Source: Chlamydiota bacterium
Lineage (GTDB): Bacteria > Chlamydiota > Chlamydiia > Chlamydiales > Parachlamydiaceae
Assembly: GCA_013286075.1 (NCBI GenBank)
Contig: JABDGJ010000001.1
Location: 27,973-75,020, forward strand
Direction of reading: 5' to 3'
Length of the DNA stretch: 47,048 nucleotides
Below the pieces are notes generated by a model that was not told the origin of the DNA, made no database searches, and worked only from the letters and a program-made list of their open reading frames with translations. Positions 8,640 to 17,312 of this stretch are shown piece after piece. The position numbers and the translations under genes were made by a program. Each line of letters begins with the position of its first letter. Positions within the stretch are counted from its first letter, which is position 1.

Positions 8640-9323
8640 ATGCTTCAAAAATTGCCGACAAAAACACTTGAGAGACGAAATCAGCTATCTGAAAAACCGA
8701 CGTCAGTTACCTTATCAGGAAAATATATTCGACTCGAGCCACTCGTTATTGAACGCGATGCTCAACGTCTTTTTGAAATGTCGAACGGCAGTGCTCTTAA
8801 GCTTGGCGATCGATCTATGAATTCCTATGATGCAGATGAATTAGTGTGGCGTTACATGTTTGATGGTCCTTTCAATAAGGTTGAAGAGCTTGCTGCTAGT
8901 TTACAATCGCAAATAAATTCTCCTAATGGACGTTGCATGTGTGTGTTTGATGTCTCTTTGGGTTCGCAAATAGGGATAGCCAATTTCATGAACAATATCC
9001 CTTCTCATCTGAAAATTGAGTTAGGAGGCATTTGGTACAGTCCGATAGTCCAGAAAAGTCCTGCTAATACTGAAGCTACCTATTTGATGCTGAAACATTG
9101 TTTTGAATTAGGCTATCGACGTGTTGAGTGGAAGTGTCATTCATTGAACGAACGATCGCGTAAAGCTGCGCTGCGTATGGGTTTTAAATTTGAAGGTATC
9201 CAAGAAAGCCATATGATCGCTAAAAATTGTAACCGTGATACTGCTTGGTTTCGGGTACTAGAAAGCGAATGGCCGGAAGTGAAACAAATCTTAGAGCAAT
9301 TGCTCGATAGGAAAGGAATTTAA
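8640..9323 (+). CDS. GNAT acetyltransferase, RimJ/RimL-like
   Basis: The N-terminal part has LSGKYIRLEPLVIERDAQRL, typical of RimJ/RimL-like GNATs. The C-terminal half has LGGIWYSP and the conserved end of the fold, CHSLNERSRKAALRMGFKFEG. The loop where the acetyl-CoA pyrophosphate normally binds reads SPIVQKSPANTEA, without the usual G-x-G, a feature also seen in a group of small-molecule acetyltransferases of this type. Length (227 aa) is slightly above average. The start at 8640 follows TTAGGT. It is probably transcribed alone. Confidence 0.85.
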   Translation: MLQKLPTKTLERRNQLSEKPTSVTLSGKYIRLEPLVIERDAQRLFEMSNGSALKLGDRSMNSYDADELVWRYMFDGPFNKVEELAASLQSQINSPNGRCMCVFDVSLGSQIGIANFMNNIPSHLKIELGGIWYSPIVQKSPANTEATYLMLKHCFELGYRRVEWKCHSLNERSRKAALRMGFKFEGIQESHMIAKNCNRDTAWFRVLESEWPEVKQILEQLLDRKGI

Positions 9324-9484
9324 TTATATGAGAAAAATTACACCCCAGCCAAAAATCCAAATTTTGAGACATTTCGGTATATATTAATTTTTGATTTTTA
9401 TTCTATTTTTTACTGTTACAATTACTCTGCTTGAAGTTATTGATCCAATTTAGATAGCATTTATTCTTAACCTCTGGAGAAATA

Positions 9485-11917
9485 ATGATTTTTGGGAGTG
9501 AACAACCTAGATTAGCGATGGCTAGTATAATAGCAGATTTAATTATTGATTATACTGACGGGGGCGAAGAGATTGCATTTGGAAATAAAAAAAAAGGGAA
9601 TGATGACCAAACCGGTGCTGGGAGTGTAAATTTTATACACAATTTTTTCCATAAGTATATAACCAAAAAAATTTGTCTATCACTCGAAACTTTTTCTCAT
9701 AAGGATTTCGATAAGCATAATTTAACGCGTTACCTCACTTCTACTCAAAGAGCTGCTTTCAATAAATATAGAAATTCTACTCGACGTATCATAGATTTTA
9801 TCATTCAGCTCCAAACAAAAGGAGGAATAGTCAATATTGCTGAAGATATTACCCATTATCAAGAGTATTCACTCCTAGCACTTGTTAGTTACATGAATGG
9901 GTATGTAACGCAAGAACAAGTCACATCAATCTGTCTTCTCTATCAGGCAATCGACCAATTCATTGTCAACCGCGAGGTCTGTTTGAATTATTCTAACTCT
10001 ACCTATGTTTTGCCTGTCCCTCAAACAAACCATCTCCCCAAATTACAAACTTATTCAATTTTCGAAAATTCTCAATATATAAAAGAGTATCTTGGTTTAG
10101 AAGATTTAGGAATAGAACGACTGCTTGAGCGTTTAAAATGTAAGCCTGATTCCGAGCAATATTATCATACGATTGAGATGCCTGAAGGTCCAGTGCTGCA
10201 ATATTCCACGGGCCATCAAAGACTGATAGATGCAATTGGTTTTTTACACCCTGTTGAAGTCGGTGAATCGAATAAATTTAAAGGGATCAAGCAAAGCGTC
10301 ATGGTTATTCCTTCCTACAGTATGCTTCTAGAACGAACTCAGATTATGTGCAAAGATCGTGCAATTTCCTATGTATCTTTTTTGGGAGAGGGCACAAAAG
10401 AATTGATTACTCATTTTAAATTGCAAGATCTCCGTCCTTTTCAAGTGGGAACGTCTGTAGCCCCTGTTCCGAAATTTGGAGATGGGCAATATTTTGGAAC
10501 CTATAGCTTCTCTATGCATGATTATTATCATGGTGAAACCGATAGTTGGGTCAAATTGAGCATACGTAGAGCGATTTGTTATATCCATGAATTTATTTTC
10601 TCTAAACCAATCAATGAGAAAACTAAGGAAATAAAATGGGCACTTATGGATGGAGAGCTTCTCGGAAGGAAAGGGAATTTTGGACACCTTTTAAATGTGA
10701 AAAAGTGTTCTTGGGATTTAACCCATATTACGGCCATTTTGACGTCTATGGCACTACTTGCCGATTTCTGGGAAAATGAGTTTTTCGTCACAGCCGACCA
10801 ATTACTTCCAGAGCAGAGAGCGATATACGATAAAATCCTTCCTACTGTTACAAAGGAGCAAAAAGCAAAAGCGGAGATCGACTTGTTTAATTTCTACAAA
10901 ACAACGATTCGTTTGCACGACTCCTTTGCACATTTTCGTCTTGGTCGCATGTATTTTGATGGTACAGGAACAAAAGTATCTTACAAAGATGCTTTCCGGC
11001 ATTGGCAGTTATCAGGTAATTCTGTCTCCTTACGTTCTCTTGCAGCAATGTATAAAGATGGTATTGGGGTAAAAAAAGATCTATATAAGGCCCTAGAATA
11101 TTACCTATCTGCAGCAGATGCTGGACATCCTCAGACGCAATTCGAAATTGGGTCTTTGTATGATGTAGGTGACAGCAATTTCAATTTTGTTAAGCCGGAT
11201 CCTGTTAAAGCATTGAAGTATTACACGCTGGCAGGAGAAGGGGGACATATAAACGCTCTACGAAATTTAGCCCTTCTACATAGAAGTAAAGGTGATTTGG
11301 ATAAATTCATCCAATTTTTTCAGCGAGCATCAGAGTTAGGAGATTGCTCATCTCAATTGGAGTTAGGTAACTGGTATTTTTATGTGAAAGAAGAGTTTTC
11401 TCAAGCTTTAAAATATTACGGTTTAGCAGCGGAACAAGGAAATGGAAAGGCTTTATATTGTTTAGGGGAAATGTACGCAACAGGTAAAGGCGTAGAAGTA
11501 AACACTGAAAAATCCATCACCTACTTTCGACTAGCCGCTAAGGCAGGATCGGGCAAGGCTCAATTTGAATTGGGTATGTTCAATTTTACTCTAAAAAATT
11601 TCACACAAGCGCTACATTTTTTCGCACTCGCTGCAGAACAAGGGCATGTATTTGCTAATCACAATGCAGGTTATATATATAAGGAAGGCCAAAGCGGGGA
11701 AAAGAATATCAGGAAAGCTTTTACCTATTTTAAAAGAGCAGCCGATGGAGGTGATGAAGATTCACAAAACCAGTTAGGAGTATGGTATTACTATGGCGAA
11801 GAAGGCGTTGTTGAGAAGGATCTTGATGAGGCAGAGCGTTACTTTACCCTTGCTGCAAAACAGGGGCATTCCCAAGCAAAGGAAAATTTGAGAATCTTAC
11901 AATCGTCGAAGCTTTAA
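9485..11917 (+). CDS. Large Sel1-repeat protein with novel N-terminal domain
   Basis: This 810-aa protein starts at an ATG with GGAG 6 nt upstream. The first about 460 residues match nothing I recognise; they are predicted soluble, with no signal peptide or membrane segment. From about residue 478 to the end there are roughly nine Sel1-like (TPR-related) helix pairs, seen as repeats of the type AxxxLGxMYxxGxGVxxDxxKAxxYYxxAA, for example LGEMYATGKGVEVNTEKS. Sel1 repeats mediate protein-protein contacts and are greatly expanded in chlamydial and Legionella host-interaction proteins. The role is inferred to be a scaffold or effector. No neighbour is co-transcribed. Confidence 0.85.
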   Translation: MIFGSEQPRLAMASIIADLIIDYTDGGEEIAFGNKKKGNDDQTGAGSVNFIHNFFHKYITKKICLSLETFSHKDFDKHNLTRYLTSTQRAAFNKYRNSTRRIIDFIIQLQTKGGIVNIAEDITHYQEYSLLALVSYMNGYVTQEQVTSICLLYQAIDQFIVNREVCLNYSNSTYVLPVPQTNHLPKLQTYSIFENSQYIKEYLGLEDLGIERLLERLKCKPDSEQYYHTIEMPEGPVLQYSTGHQRLIDAIGFLHPVEVGESNKFKGIKQSVMVIPSYSMLLERTQIMCKDRAISYVSFLGEGTKELITHFKLQDLRPFQVGTSVAPVPKFGDGQYFGTYSFSMHDYYHGETDSWVKLSIRRAICYIHEFIFSKPINEKTKEIKWALMDGELLGRKGNFGHLLNVKKCSWDLTHITAILTSMALLADFWENEFFVTADQLLPEQRAIYDKILPTVTKEQKAKAEIDLFNFYKTTIRLHDSFAHFRLGRMYFDGTGTKVSYKDAFRHWQLSGNSVSLRSLAAMYKDGIGVKKDLYKALEYYLSAADAGHPQTQFEIGSLYDVGDSNFNFVKPDPVKALKYYTLAGEGGHINALRNLALLHRSKGDLDKFIQFFQRASELGDCSSQLELGNWYFYVKEEFSQALKYYGLAAEQGNGKALYCLGEMYATGKGVEVNTEKSITYFRLAAKAGSGKAQFELGMFNFTLKNFTQALHFFALAAEQGHVFANHNAGYIYKEGQSGEKNIRKAFTYFKRAADGGDEDSQNQLGVWYYYGEEGVVEKDLDEAERYFTLAAKQGHSQAKENLRILQSSKL

Positions 11918-12029
11918 AAAGATTCTGTATCAGAATGATTAAGTATTTTATTTGTCATTACAATGCTTGCCTTCGAGAATTACCTGTTTAGCACGACCCA
12001 TTTTTTATCTATTTACAAAAGCAGATATT

Positions 12030-13100
12030 TTAATCTATTTTGACTTTTCTCGCGCTTTGCAGATCTTCCCAAACTGGAACGAAGTCTTGTAGTATTTGCA
12101 CGAGATTATTCTCTCGCGACACATCCCCACCACACTCCCTGGTATGTAAGATATATAATGCTCGGCGCAGAATATAGTCTACCGCTGCAGGTAGGATTGG
12201 GTCCGCAACGTCATTAAGGCTAGCATAAGCCTTTGAGGTTCGGATAGCAAGATCTGGATGGATACTGAAGAGCTTTCCAAATTCAACAGAGTAGTCACCA
12301 ATCGCAGCATCTGAAAAATCAAAGATACCGGTCACCTGTGCCGTTTTCACATCAAACGCTAGGTTTCCCCCATGAAGGTCGTTATGTAAAAGGACTAGGT
12401 TCTTTGTGCTGCAAGGGTTTTGTTTTGTATATAGAAGCGCTTCGCCTATAATACGCTCGATTTCATTGGAAGGAAATGTGCCGAATAGATTGTGTTCGAT
12501 CCATTGCAGCGGGAGATGGTATTCCTTGTAACCCAATTCAAGAGCATCCTCCACACTGACTGCATGATGAAATTGAGTTAAGAAAAGTGCAAGTGAGTCT
12601 GCGATTTTTTGACGAATTCCAACTGAGTAGCTAAGGTATACTTTCTCATTCAGGGCTTCTCCAAAGATTTTGCGGTAGCCTACAAATGCTGTGCGTAAAC
12701 CGATGTATTTGTAAAGAGGAACTGGTAGTGAAACTCTATTTTGTAAGTATTTAAGTAACAACTGTTCACGCTCAAGTGTTTGTAGAAACTCTTCGACTCG
12801 TGGAAATCGAAAAATCCATTCATCATTTATATCAGCCACCAGATTGTCCCAACCGGCAGTGATGAGCACTACAGTGTCGATGTCAAGGTCAGGGAGTTCA
12901 TCAATAAGTACTGCACGCACAGTATTTTCGTCGTATTTTTGAATTAGGGCTGGAGAGCTTCCGTAGAGCGGAAGTGGACTCAATGATACAAGAAACAAAC
13001 ATACGGCTACCAGTAAGTATTGCCACTTGACGATTGTTACTGTATCCACTGGATCATAAACATAAGCTAAATCAGTATCGTAAACAAGGCTATTAGTCAT
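12030..13100 (-). CDS. APH-family phosphotransferase with N-terminal hydrophobic segment
   Basis: The catalytic core of the aminoglycoside/choline kinase family is complete: Brenner loop LLHNDLHGGNLAFD (HxDxxxxN) and the metal-binding GIFDFSDAAIGD. These enzymes phosphorylate a hydroxyl group of a small molecule with ATP. Unusually, a hydrophobic segment (WQYLLVAVCLFLVSLSPL) precedes the kinase domain, suggesting export or anchoring, where ATP would be scarce unless in a host compartment. The start is unclear: ATGs at 13130 and 13100 lack a ribosome-binding site, and a GTG at 13049 would give the neatest signal peptide. The frame runs back into dispersed repeat copy B at 13184. Confidence 0.8.
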   Translation of the reverse strand: MTNSLVYDTDLAYVYDPVDTVTIVKWQYLLVAVCLFLVSLSPLPLYGSSPALIQKYDENTVRAVLIDELPDLDIDTVVLITAGWDNLVADINDEWIFRFPRVEEFLQTLEREQLLLKYLQNRVSLPVPLYKYIGLRTAFVGYRKIFGEALNEKVYLSYSVGIRQKIADSLALFLTQFHHAVSVEDALELGYKEYHLPLQWIEHNLFGTFPSNEIERIIGEALLYTKQNPCSTKNLVLLHNDLHGGNLAFDVKTAQVTGIFDFSDAAIGDYSVEFGKLFSIHPDLAIRTSKAYASLNDVADPILPAAVDYILRRALYILHTRECGGDVSRENNLVQILQDFVPVWEDLQSARKVKID

Positions 13101-13140
13101 AATAGGGTTTTTGGCTTTAATATTTGACATCAAAGATAGA

Positions 13141-13216
13141 TAAAAATAAAAACTTTTTCCAGTCGAAAGTTCTGAACGATCCACCCCCCCACTTTTTATC
13201 CATCATCCATAAGCTG
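13141..13216 (+). repeat. Dispersed repeat, copy B
   Basis: It shares AAAGTTCTGAA, a C-rich stretch and ACTTTTTxTCCATCATCCA with copy A, and the preceding AAATAAAAACTT segment with copy C. It lies between the phosphotransferase start and the broken aldolase start. The phosphotransferase frame enters it, so the repeat may have altered that gene's 5' end. Confidence 0.65.
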
Positions 13217-13290
13217 TAAAAGAGAAACACAGCCATTGATTTTTTGCTTTTTTTCTCTTATATTCTGTTATTTTATTAGGGAAAATTGCT

Positions 13291-13353
13291 ATGTCCAGAA
13301 AAAAACTTTACCTTGCTAGCGATAACTGGTCGCCGGTTCATCCGACTCTCTAG
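13291..13353 (+). pseudogene. N-terminal stub of a threonine aldolase-like enzyme
   Basis: An ATG at 13291 with TTAGGG upstream encodes MSRKKLYLASDNWSPVHPTL and then a TAG. The SDN-x-x-x-VHP pattern is the hallmark N-terminus of low-specificity threonine aldolases. After 20 codons the sequence meets the 3' end of the convergent gene at 13350. Only the first few percent of the gene remains, so it is a truncated remnant. Confidence 0.6.
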
Positions 13354-14990
13354 TCAAACCAATCATCTGACGCAGACGTAGTGTTAAATGAAATTATTTT
13401 TGTAAGCTTGTTACTTGTTCTTCCAGTGGAAATGATATTTCCTGATGAATCTATTGAAAAATCTGCGAACTTTTTAGGATTCACAATCTCGGATCCTTTA
13501 AATACTTTTTCGATGGGTATATGCCCAGGGAAAACAGGCAGATTTTTGAATACTCTCCCCGTATGCAAAGTATAATTTTTTGTCTTTCCATAGATATAAT
13601 GAATATCACGAATCTGATAAGAATTTGTAAAAATACCGGAAGAAGATTGGGACTTTGGTAAATTTTGCAACGACTTGAAGTTGAGTGGTGGATATCTCGG
13701 AATAGGAAATGGCAATGATCGCCTATATTCTGGAGAGGGATTTAAAAGTGTGGGCATGCTATTAAATCTAGGGTCTACAACCTTCCAACAATTTACGTAC
13801 TTACAGGTGTCCTCATTAAATGTACTTCCATATTCAAGCCATACATAATCATGCCACACTACATCCCCCTGAAGCCCGTACACTCCTTCTAATTCTCCAT
13901 ACCGTAATCCCAACGTCCCATAAAAAAATTTGCCGGTATCGCGAAATCCACAGGGGCCTAAGCTGCAAACGTCATTACGCTCCACGTCATATATATTTTT
14001 GTACTGTTTTTGGGAATCCTCCTCCCTATAATTGATTGCTTCTATAGGCAAAAATAGACTGTATTTGATAAGAATGAACATAAATTCTTTTTCTGGTGTC
14101 TTAATCTGCAATCTAAAAATAGCAGGAGTACTACGGAAATCCTCACCATGGGCAAACGTCTCAATATTATTATAAAATTTTTCTTTATTAAAAGTAACTC
14201 CCTTATACACAATAGGTAATCTCAGGATATTTTCCACTCCACCAAAAAGAGCGATAAGTTCAGGCGTATACGCATATTGTTGGATATTTTGTTGATAATG
14301 CTGGGTAATTTGATTAAAAGAACAAGGTACTTGATTTTTTAAGCTTGGTAATCTTGTTTTGTAAAGAGCAAAAAAATTAAATTTAGAGTTATTGTTCGTT
14401 ATTTTAATAAAAAAATTTTTATTTAATTCTTTTAGCTTAATGGTCTCACTTAGTCCTAAATAATAAACCGAATTACAAAAAGATAAATCATCCAAAACAA
14501 CAACATAATTTTTATAGATTTTTTTGGAGCGATTTCCCTCCGCTTTTATAACAAGTGATTTATCGGATGTGTCCTTCTGGGTTTCAGTCAAAGTTTGGGT
14601 TTCTTCTGTTTTAGAAAGCTGTTGTCTAGTAATAAACAAAGAAATATGTTTGTGTTTTTCTCTAAAAGAAGGATTGGTATTATAAAGAATTTTTTTCAAA
14701 CAAATCCCTACAACAGTCCCAGGAATTACAAGGAAAATCCATAAAGCGATATAAGTCACTTTCTTAATTGTATGCTTAGGAAAAGGAGTGTAGGAATGCT
14801 CATCTACTTTTTCTAAAGTAATTTCTTTGCCAGAAACTGTTCTAGTAGTTGCACATAAATCGACTCTAAATACTCGCACAACACCTGTGGAAAGATGTAA
14901 TAACCCATGAAGAGGACGCAAGCAATAATTGGCTATGTGATCTATAATACCATTATTTTCGATAATATGCTTTGTTAAGGATGTATTCAT
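13350..14990 (-). CDS. Orphan membrane-anchored protein, candidate inclusion or host-interaction protein
   Basis: I do not recognise a family. The 546-aa product has a cytosolic-looking N-terminus with HYxxRPLHGLLHLSTG-like residues, one strong hydrophobic segment at about residues 79-100 (VTYIALWIFLVIPGTVVGIC), and a long hydrophilic C-terminal domain rich in Tyr, Phe and Asn. The arrangement of a short N-terminal region and a membrane segment before a large domain resembles many lineage-specific proteins of environmental chlamydiae. There is no clear Shine-Dalgarno before the ATG at 14990. Codon use is as AT-rich as its surroundings. Function is unknown. Confidence 0.75.
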   Translation of the reverse strand: MNTSLTKHIIENNGIIDHIANYCLRPLHGLLHLSTGVVRVFRVDLCATTRTVSGKEITLEKVDEHSYTPFPKHTIKKVTYIALWIFLVIPGTVVGICLKKILYNTNPSFREKHKHISLFITRQQLSKTEETQTLTETQKDTSDKSLVIKAEGNRSKKIYKNYVVVLDDLSFCNSVYYLGLSETIKLKELNKNFFIKITNNNSKFNFFALYKTRLPSLKNQVPCSFNQITQHYQQNIQQYAYTPELIALFGGVENILRLPIVYKGVTFNKEKFYNNIETFAHGEDFRSTPAIFRLQIKTPEKEFMFILIKYSLFLPIEAINYREEDSQKQYKNIYDVERNDVCSLGPCGFRDTGKFFYGTLGLRYGELEGVYGLQGDVVWHDYVWLEYGSTFNEDTCKYVNCWKVVDPRFNSMPTLLNPSPEYRRSLPFPIPRYPPLNFKSLQNLPKSQSSSGIFTNSYQIRDIHYIYGKTKNYTLHTGRVFKNLPVFPGHIPIEKVFKGSEIVNPKKFADFSIDSSGNIISTGRTSNKLTKIISFNTTSASDDWFD

Positions 14991-15357
14991 ATTATGAATT
15001 AATAAAAAGAAATTATTTCCATAATTTTAACATAAAATAACTATTCAGACCTATCCCTTTGTTTCGTCCTATAGGTGCAAAATAGAACATTCGGTTCCCA
15101 ATATAGGATAATCTTCTAATCAAGGAGAGGGGTTTCTCCAGTATTTTTTTGGATTGTCAACATTCTTATTTCATTTTTTTATATTTTTAAATATTTCATG
15201 ATAAGTCTATAAAAAATTTATCATACATTTTTAACAAATAAAAATTAAAATTATTTATATTAATTGAAAATAAAAATATGTCCGTATAAAAATATAATTC
15301 ACTTTCGAAGTGAACCAAAAATATGTGAAAAACAATTTTATTTAAGGAAAAAACGAT
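14991..15357. other. Very AT-rich divergent intergenic region
   Basis: This 367-bp gap has no ORF worth reporting. It must carry the promoter of the minus-strand orphan (a TTGACA lies near 15158 on the minus strand) and of the plus-strand membrane-protein pair (TATAAA/TATAAT sequences around 15284-15295). I see no strong repeat or hairpin. Confidence 0.5.
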
Positions 15358-15417
15358 ATGTATAGAGAGAAATCCATGGCTTGTTTGCTAACATTATTTA
15401 TTTTAATAGAATATTAA
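15358..15417 (+). CDS. Possible 19-aa leader peptide
   Basis: An ATG at 15358 with TAAGGA about 10 nt upstream encodes 19 residues, basic at first and then hydrophobic (CLLTLFILIEY). Its TAA overlaps the AAGGA that serves as the ribosome-binding site of the next gene at 15427. That layout suggests translational coupling or a short membrane peptide. It may equally be chance. Confidence 0.35.
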   Translation: MYREKSMACLLTLFILIEY

Positions 15418-15426
15418 GGACTCACC

Positions 15427-15840
15427 ATGAAATCTCATTTTCAGAACAACTTGCGCTTCGCTCTTCGTAAAGAAACTGCAATATCTAGAGAAAAATCGCC
15501 TCCAAACAAAATTGAGAAAATTGGAGATACGCTCAGCTGGTTTGCTTATGATTTTAAGGAATTTATTTTGGATGTTTTTTTTGATCCTCGTGCGATTACA
15601 GTCTTTTTCACCGCTTTTGCTATGATTCTAGCTGCGCTTTTGTTCTATCCATCAGATACTTGGGATACACTGTCAACGATCTTCAATTGGATGATTGATT
15701 GGATCAATTGGAATTATGTTCGCTTTTGTTTATGGGTTCTTTCTGAAATAACTATTTTTGGCGTTGGAATGAGGGCATTTGGACGTTTCTTGAATCAAGA
15801 ATTATTAAAACATTATCATGACCAAGATGTGATTGCATAA
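15427..15840 (+). CDS. Small membrane protein, paralog 1
   Basis: The 137-aa protein has two hydrophobic segments (about residues 58-78 and 95-115) and ends with GVGMRAFGRFLNQELLKHYH. The next gene ends with the same signature (MGCRAFGRFNNKNL), so the two are tandem paralogs. The start has AAGGA 6 nt upstream. The final TAA shares its last base with the ATG of the next gene, so the pair is translationally coupled. I do not recognise the family. Both are likely integral membrane proteins that function together. Confidence 0.75.
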   Translation: MKSHFQNNLRFALRKETAISREKSPPNKIEKIGDTLSWFAYDFKEFILDVFFDPRAITVFFTAFAMILAALLFYPSDTWDTLSTIFNWMIDWINWNYVRFCLWVLSEITIFGVGMRAFGRFLNQELLKHYHDQDVIA

Positions 15841-16271
15841 TGAATAGCTGGTCTTGGAAAGAGGCAATCGCTTTTGCTTTTGCTGGAAAGCTCCTCTCAG
15901 TCACGGGAGCCGAAAATGCGTATGAAATGAGTTTTTGTGAACGGTTAGGGTCGCAAACACTAAAACCTCTCTATCGAATCATGGAACTTATATCAAAAAA
16001 CATTAAACTCCCCTTGGCTATTTGTCTTTTTACCATTTTGGCTGCATTCATTCTTGGGTTTGTTTTCTATAGTATTCCAGCATTTATTTTCTTTGGAAAT
16101 GTCTTCCCAATATGGCTAATACGGCTGGCTTTTTTTTTCTATGTTGAGTTAAACTTGCTTGCAATGGGATGTAGGGCCTTTGGACGTTTTAACAATAAAA
16201 ACTTAATAGACCTATGGAAAAACGGTCAATTAATTGCTCTTATGCCAGGCGATTATGAAATACGAAAGTAA
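15840..16271 (+). CDS. Small membrane protein, paralog 2
   Basis: The start overlaps the stop of paralog 1 by one base. The 143-aa product has a soluble N-terminus of about 55 residues, then two hydrophobic segments (LAICLFTILAAFILGFVFY and the stretch near residues 88-110). It ends with the shared G-x-RAFGRF-x-N-x-x-L motif followed by LIALMPGDYEIRK. Function is unknown; the conserved motif after the last membrane segment is probably cytosolic or lumenal and may be the functional part. Confidence 0.75.
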   Translation: MNSWSWKEAIAFAFAGKLLSVTGAENAYEMSFCERLGSQTLKPLYRIMELISKNIKLPLAICLFTILAAFILGFVFYSIPAFIFFGNVFPIWLIRLAFFFYVELNLLAMGCRAFGRFNNKNLIDLWKNGQLIALMPGDYEIRK

Positions 16272-16298
16272 ATGTAAAAAAGCATCCACTTGATTATT

Positions 16299-16591
16299 AT
16301 GAAATTAAGCAAACATTCCGAACATGAGAATGAATTAAGATTAACATTAGATGCTAGAAAACGAATTAGTCTCGCCAAATTGCTACCCGATTATGAGGTT
16401 TGTTCTTTTAGAGCTTATACGGAGGGAGATAAGTCATCCTGGAACCTATGGCAGAAATACCAGCACGAGAACTTTGGCTCTATAAAAATCCGCAAGCACT
16501 AAAAGACGTACAAGAAGGATTGCAACAGTCAAAAGAAGGGAAAGTACGTAAAAGAGGTTCGTTCGCTAAATATGCGCAAAATGATATTTGA
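16299..16591 (+). pseudogene. AbrB/MazE-like antitoxin, frameshifted
   Basis: The ATG at 16299 starts ENELRLTLDARKRISLAKLL and reaches FRAYTEGDK. There the frame breaks at about 16433. The next frame continues in the expected way (ILEPMAEIPARELWLYKNP, then ALKDVQEGLQQSKEG and RGSFAKYAQND) to a TGA at 16589-16591. The fold pattern fits a swapped-hairpin antitoxin. Loss of a single base explains the break. The end overlaps the start of a truncated toxin gene, the standard arrangement of a toxin-antitoxin operon. Confidence 0.75.
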
Positions 16592-16664
16592 GCTAATATT
16601 TACCGAAAAAGCAGACTTGCAATTAGACGCTCTTGAATCCTCCAAAGGAAACAATCAGAAATAA
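16581..16664 (+). pseudogene. RelE/ParE-type toxin, truncated to 27 codons
   Basis: An ATG overlapping the antitoxin stop encodes MIFELIFTEKADLQLDALES and a few more residues, the N-terminus expected for a RelE/ParE-superfamily toxin (strand 1 and start of helix 1). A stop follows at 16662-16664. The RNA-binding and catalytic parts are absent, so no active toxin can be made. Confidence 0.65.
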
Positions 16665-16677
16665 AATACGGAGTTTT

Positions 16678-17284
16678 ATGAAAAAGGTATTAGCCATATT
16701 AATGTGTTCCCTGTCATTTCAAATCCAAGCTTTAGAATATGAGCAACAATTTGAAAACGACCAAATCTGCATAGGGAAGGCAACAATAGCGCCTTATGAA
16801 GAAATTGGTCTTCATCGTGATACGTATCCGCAAGTAATTATTGCCTTAAAAGGAGGAACGATCACTCGTCTTGAGACAGATGGCCGAACAACAGACGTAA
16901 AAATTTCCAACAGGCAAAGCTGTTTTTAGAAAAGCTGACGCCGAAAATGAGCAGCATAGAAGTGTAAATAATTCTTCTGAATCTGTTGAACTTATCATTA
17001 TTCAACTCAAAAATAACACATCTATCATTACAAAGGCTGACGAAAAATCACATGAAATCGCAATAGATATAAAAATCAATTGTCCAATGGGTACAGAGTT
17101 GAAAGACTTTGTAAAATCAATTCCTCCTGCAGGGAATTACTCTTCAAGCTTCGATGAATGGAAATCTTCTTTTATACACAACATGACTCAACTGATTCGA
17201 CTTGTAGAGAGTGAAAAAGTATTTAACTCATTTTGGTCTGTTAAAACCGACGATCGTCTATCGCAAGAAGTTAAAGGCAATTAA
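16678..17284 (+). pseudogene. Exported cupin-like protein, frameshifted in a poly-A run
   Basis: The ATG at 16678 (GGAG upstream) opens a signal peptide (MKKVLAILMCSLSFQIQA) and a cupin-like stretch: IAPYEEIGLHRDTYPQVIIA and then LKGGTITRLETDG. The frame ends at 16929, but removing one A from the run at 16899-16903 joins it to an open frame that continues the strands (FPTGKAVFRKADAENEQHRS, VELIIIQLKN) and runs on to 17284. The second part ends with a helical domain of about 60 residues containing SSSFDEWKSSFI. It is either a fresh pseudogene or a sequencing error. If intact it would be a secreted small-molecule-binding protein of about 201 aa. Confidence 0.7.
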
Positions 17285-17312
17285 TTAGGTAATCTAGCAA
17301 GCCTGACCGCAA

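Noticed and set aside
10328..10791. Overlapping minus-strand ORFs inside the Sel1 gene
   Set aside because: Lie fully within a well-supported plus-strand gene and have no domain pattern.
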